Origin: Paramecium sonneborni
Taxonomy: Eukaryota > Ciliophora > Oligohymenophorea > Peniculida > Parameciidae
Direction of reading: 5' to 3'
Assembly: GCA_905182985.1 (NCBI GenBank)
Contig: CAJJDN010000110.1
Coordinates: 13,635-77,634, forward strand
DNA: 64,000 nt
Shown here: positions 63,706-64,000 of the stretch, piece after piece
How the letters are laid out: every line of letters begins with the position of its first letter
Position numbering within the stretch: the stretch's first letter is position 1
Notes under the pieces: generated by a model
Told to the model about the DNA's origin: nothing
Seen by the model: the letters and a program-made list of their open reading frames with translations, nothing else
The model's database searches: none
Program-made: the position numbers and the translations under genes

Positions 63706-64000
63706 ATGAATTCAGAATTAGGATCCATTACAGAACGTGCTCCATTAAAAACACAGCCAACTCTTCCAAAATAATCACTAAGACCAGCATTTTTAAAGAC
63801 TGTTAATTTGAAAACATTACATACAAATAGAATGAACTCATTTCAAAACAAAATATGGAGAGACAAAGCACTTTTAGTTCTTATGTAAGTGCTTCGCTTT
63901 ATCTCACTTATTACTCGTAGTCCCTTTGCATCAAAATTCTCTCTATTGGATAGAAATATGTTTAGAATTATTGGAGATAAAGCAGCTGACTTTAATTATT
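63706..64000 (+). CDS. 5' end of an unidentified gene, cut by the window
   Basis: From ATG 63706 (MNSELGSITERAPLKTQPTL) the frame runs to a 36-nt intron at 63883-63918 (GTAAGT...CGTAG), then 'IPFASKFSLLDRNMFRIIGD' and on to the window edge. The N-terminal part is basic and Ser/Thr/Pro-rich. No domain is visible in the piece present; the rest lies outside. Confidence 0.65.

Overview
The window reads as macronuclear-type DNA of a ciliate, most likely Paramecium or a close relative. Genes on both strands stay open only if TAA and TAG code for glutamine and TGA is the sole stop. Base composition is very AT-rich. Introns are tiny (about 20-43 nt), start with GT and end in TAG or, unusually often, AAG. 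Two protein families seen here are, from memory, typical of Paramecium: WD40 repeats with 'FSPDGT' and MORN-like 'GGG..YD' repeat proteins. All coordinates below come from hand translation with this code.

The left half (1 to about 34,000) is gene-poor. It holds a zinc-module/coiled-coil gene that may be broken (528-1410, minus), a decayed WD40 gene (5252-6132, minus), three paralogous MORN-like repeat genes built from repeat-sized exons (9266-11377 minus, 21366-23103 minus, 24256-26625 plus), a MORN relic, a 794-base assembly gap (12416-13209), an intact RTEL1-type helicase (14158-16611), a BTBD9-type F5/8C fragment, a reverse-transcriptase relic next to a MORN-like gene, and a two-TM-segment protein (29057-31004). 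Several kilobases between these show nothing assignable.

The right half (34,131 to the end) is packed, with spacers often of 5-60 bp: an ABCC transporter, a tandem pair of nitrilase-family amidases, a small coiled-coil gene, an EF-hand-like protein, an MFS-like transporter, a thioredoxin-fold SH3BGR-like protein, a one-TM protein, an EF-hand protein, a kelch protein, an SNF1/AMPK-type kinase, a possible C1a central-pair protein, an otubain-type deubiquitinase, two small ORFs, a TMEM135-like protein, a pseudokinase, a coiled-coil protein, a PI-specific phospholipase C, a VHS/ENTH-like protein, ALG11, CFAP299 and the 5' end of one more gene.

There is no operon logic. The mix is ordinary eukaryotic housekeeping (helicase, N-glycosylation, lipid signalling, ubiquitin removal, cilium). 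The most distinctive features are the modular, phase-2, one- or two-introns-per-repeat MORN-like family and the sharp contrast between a relic-rich half and a compact half.
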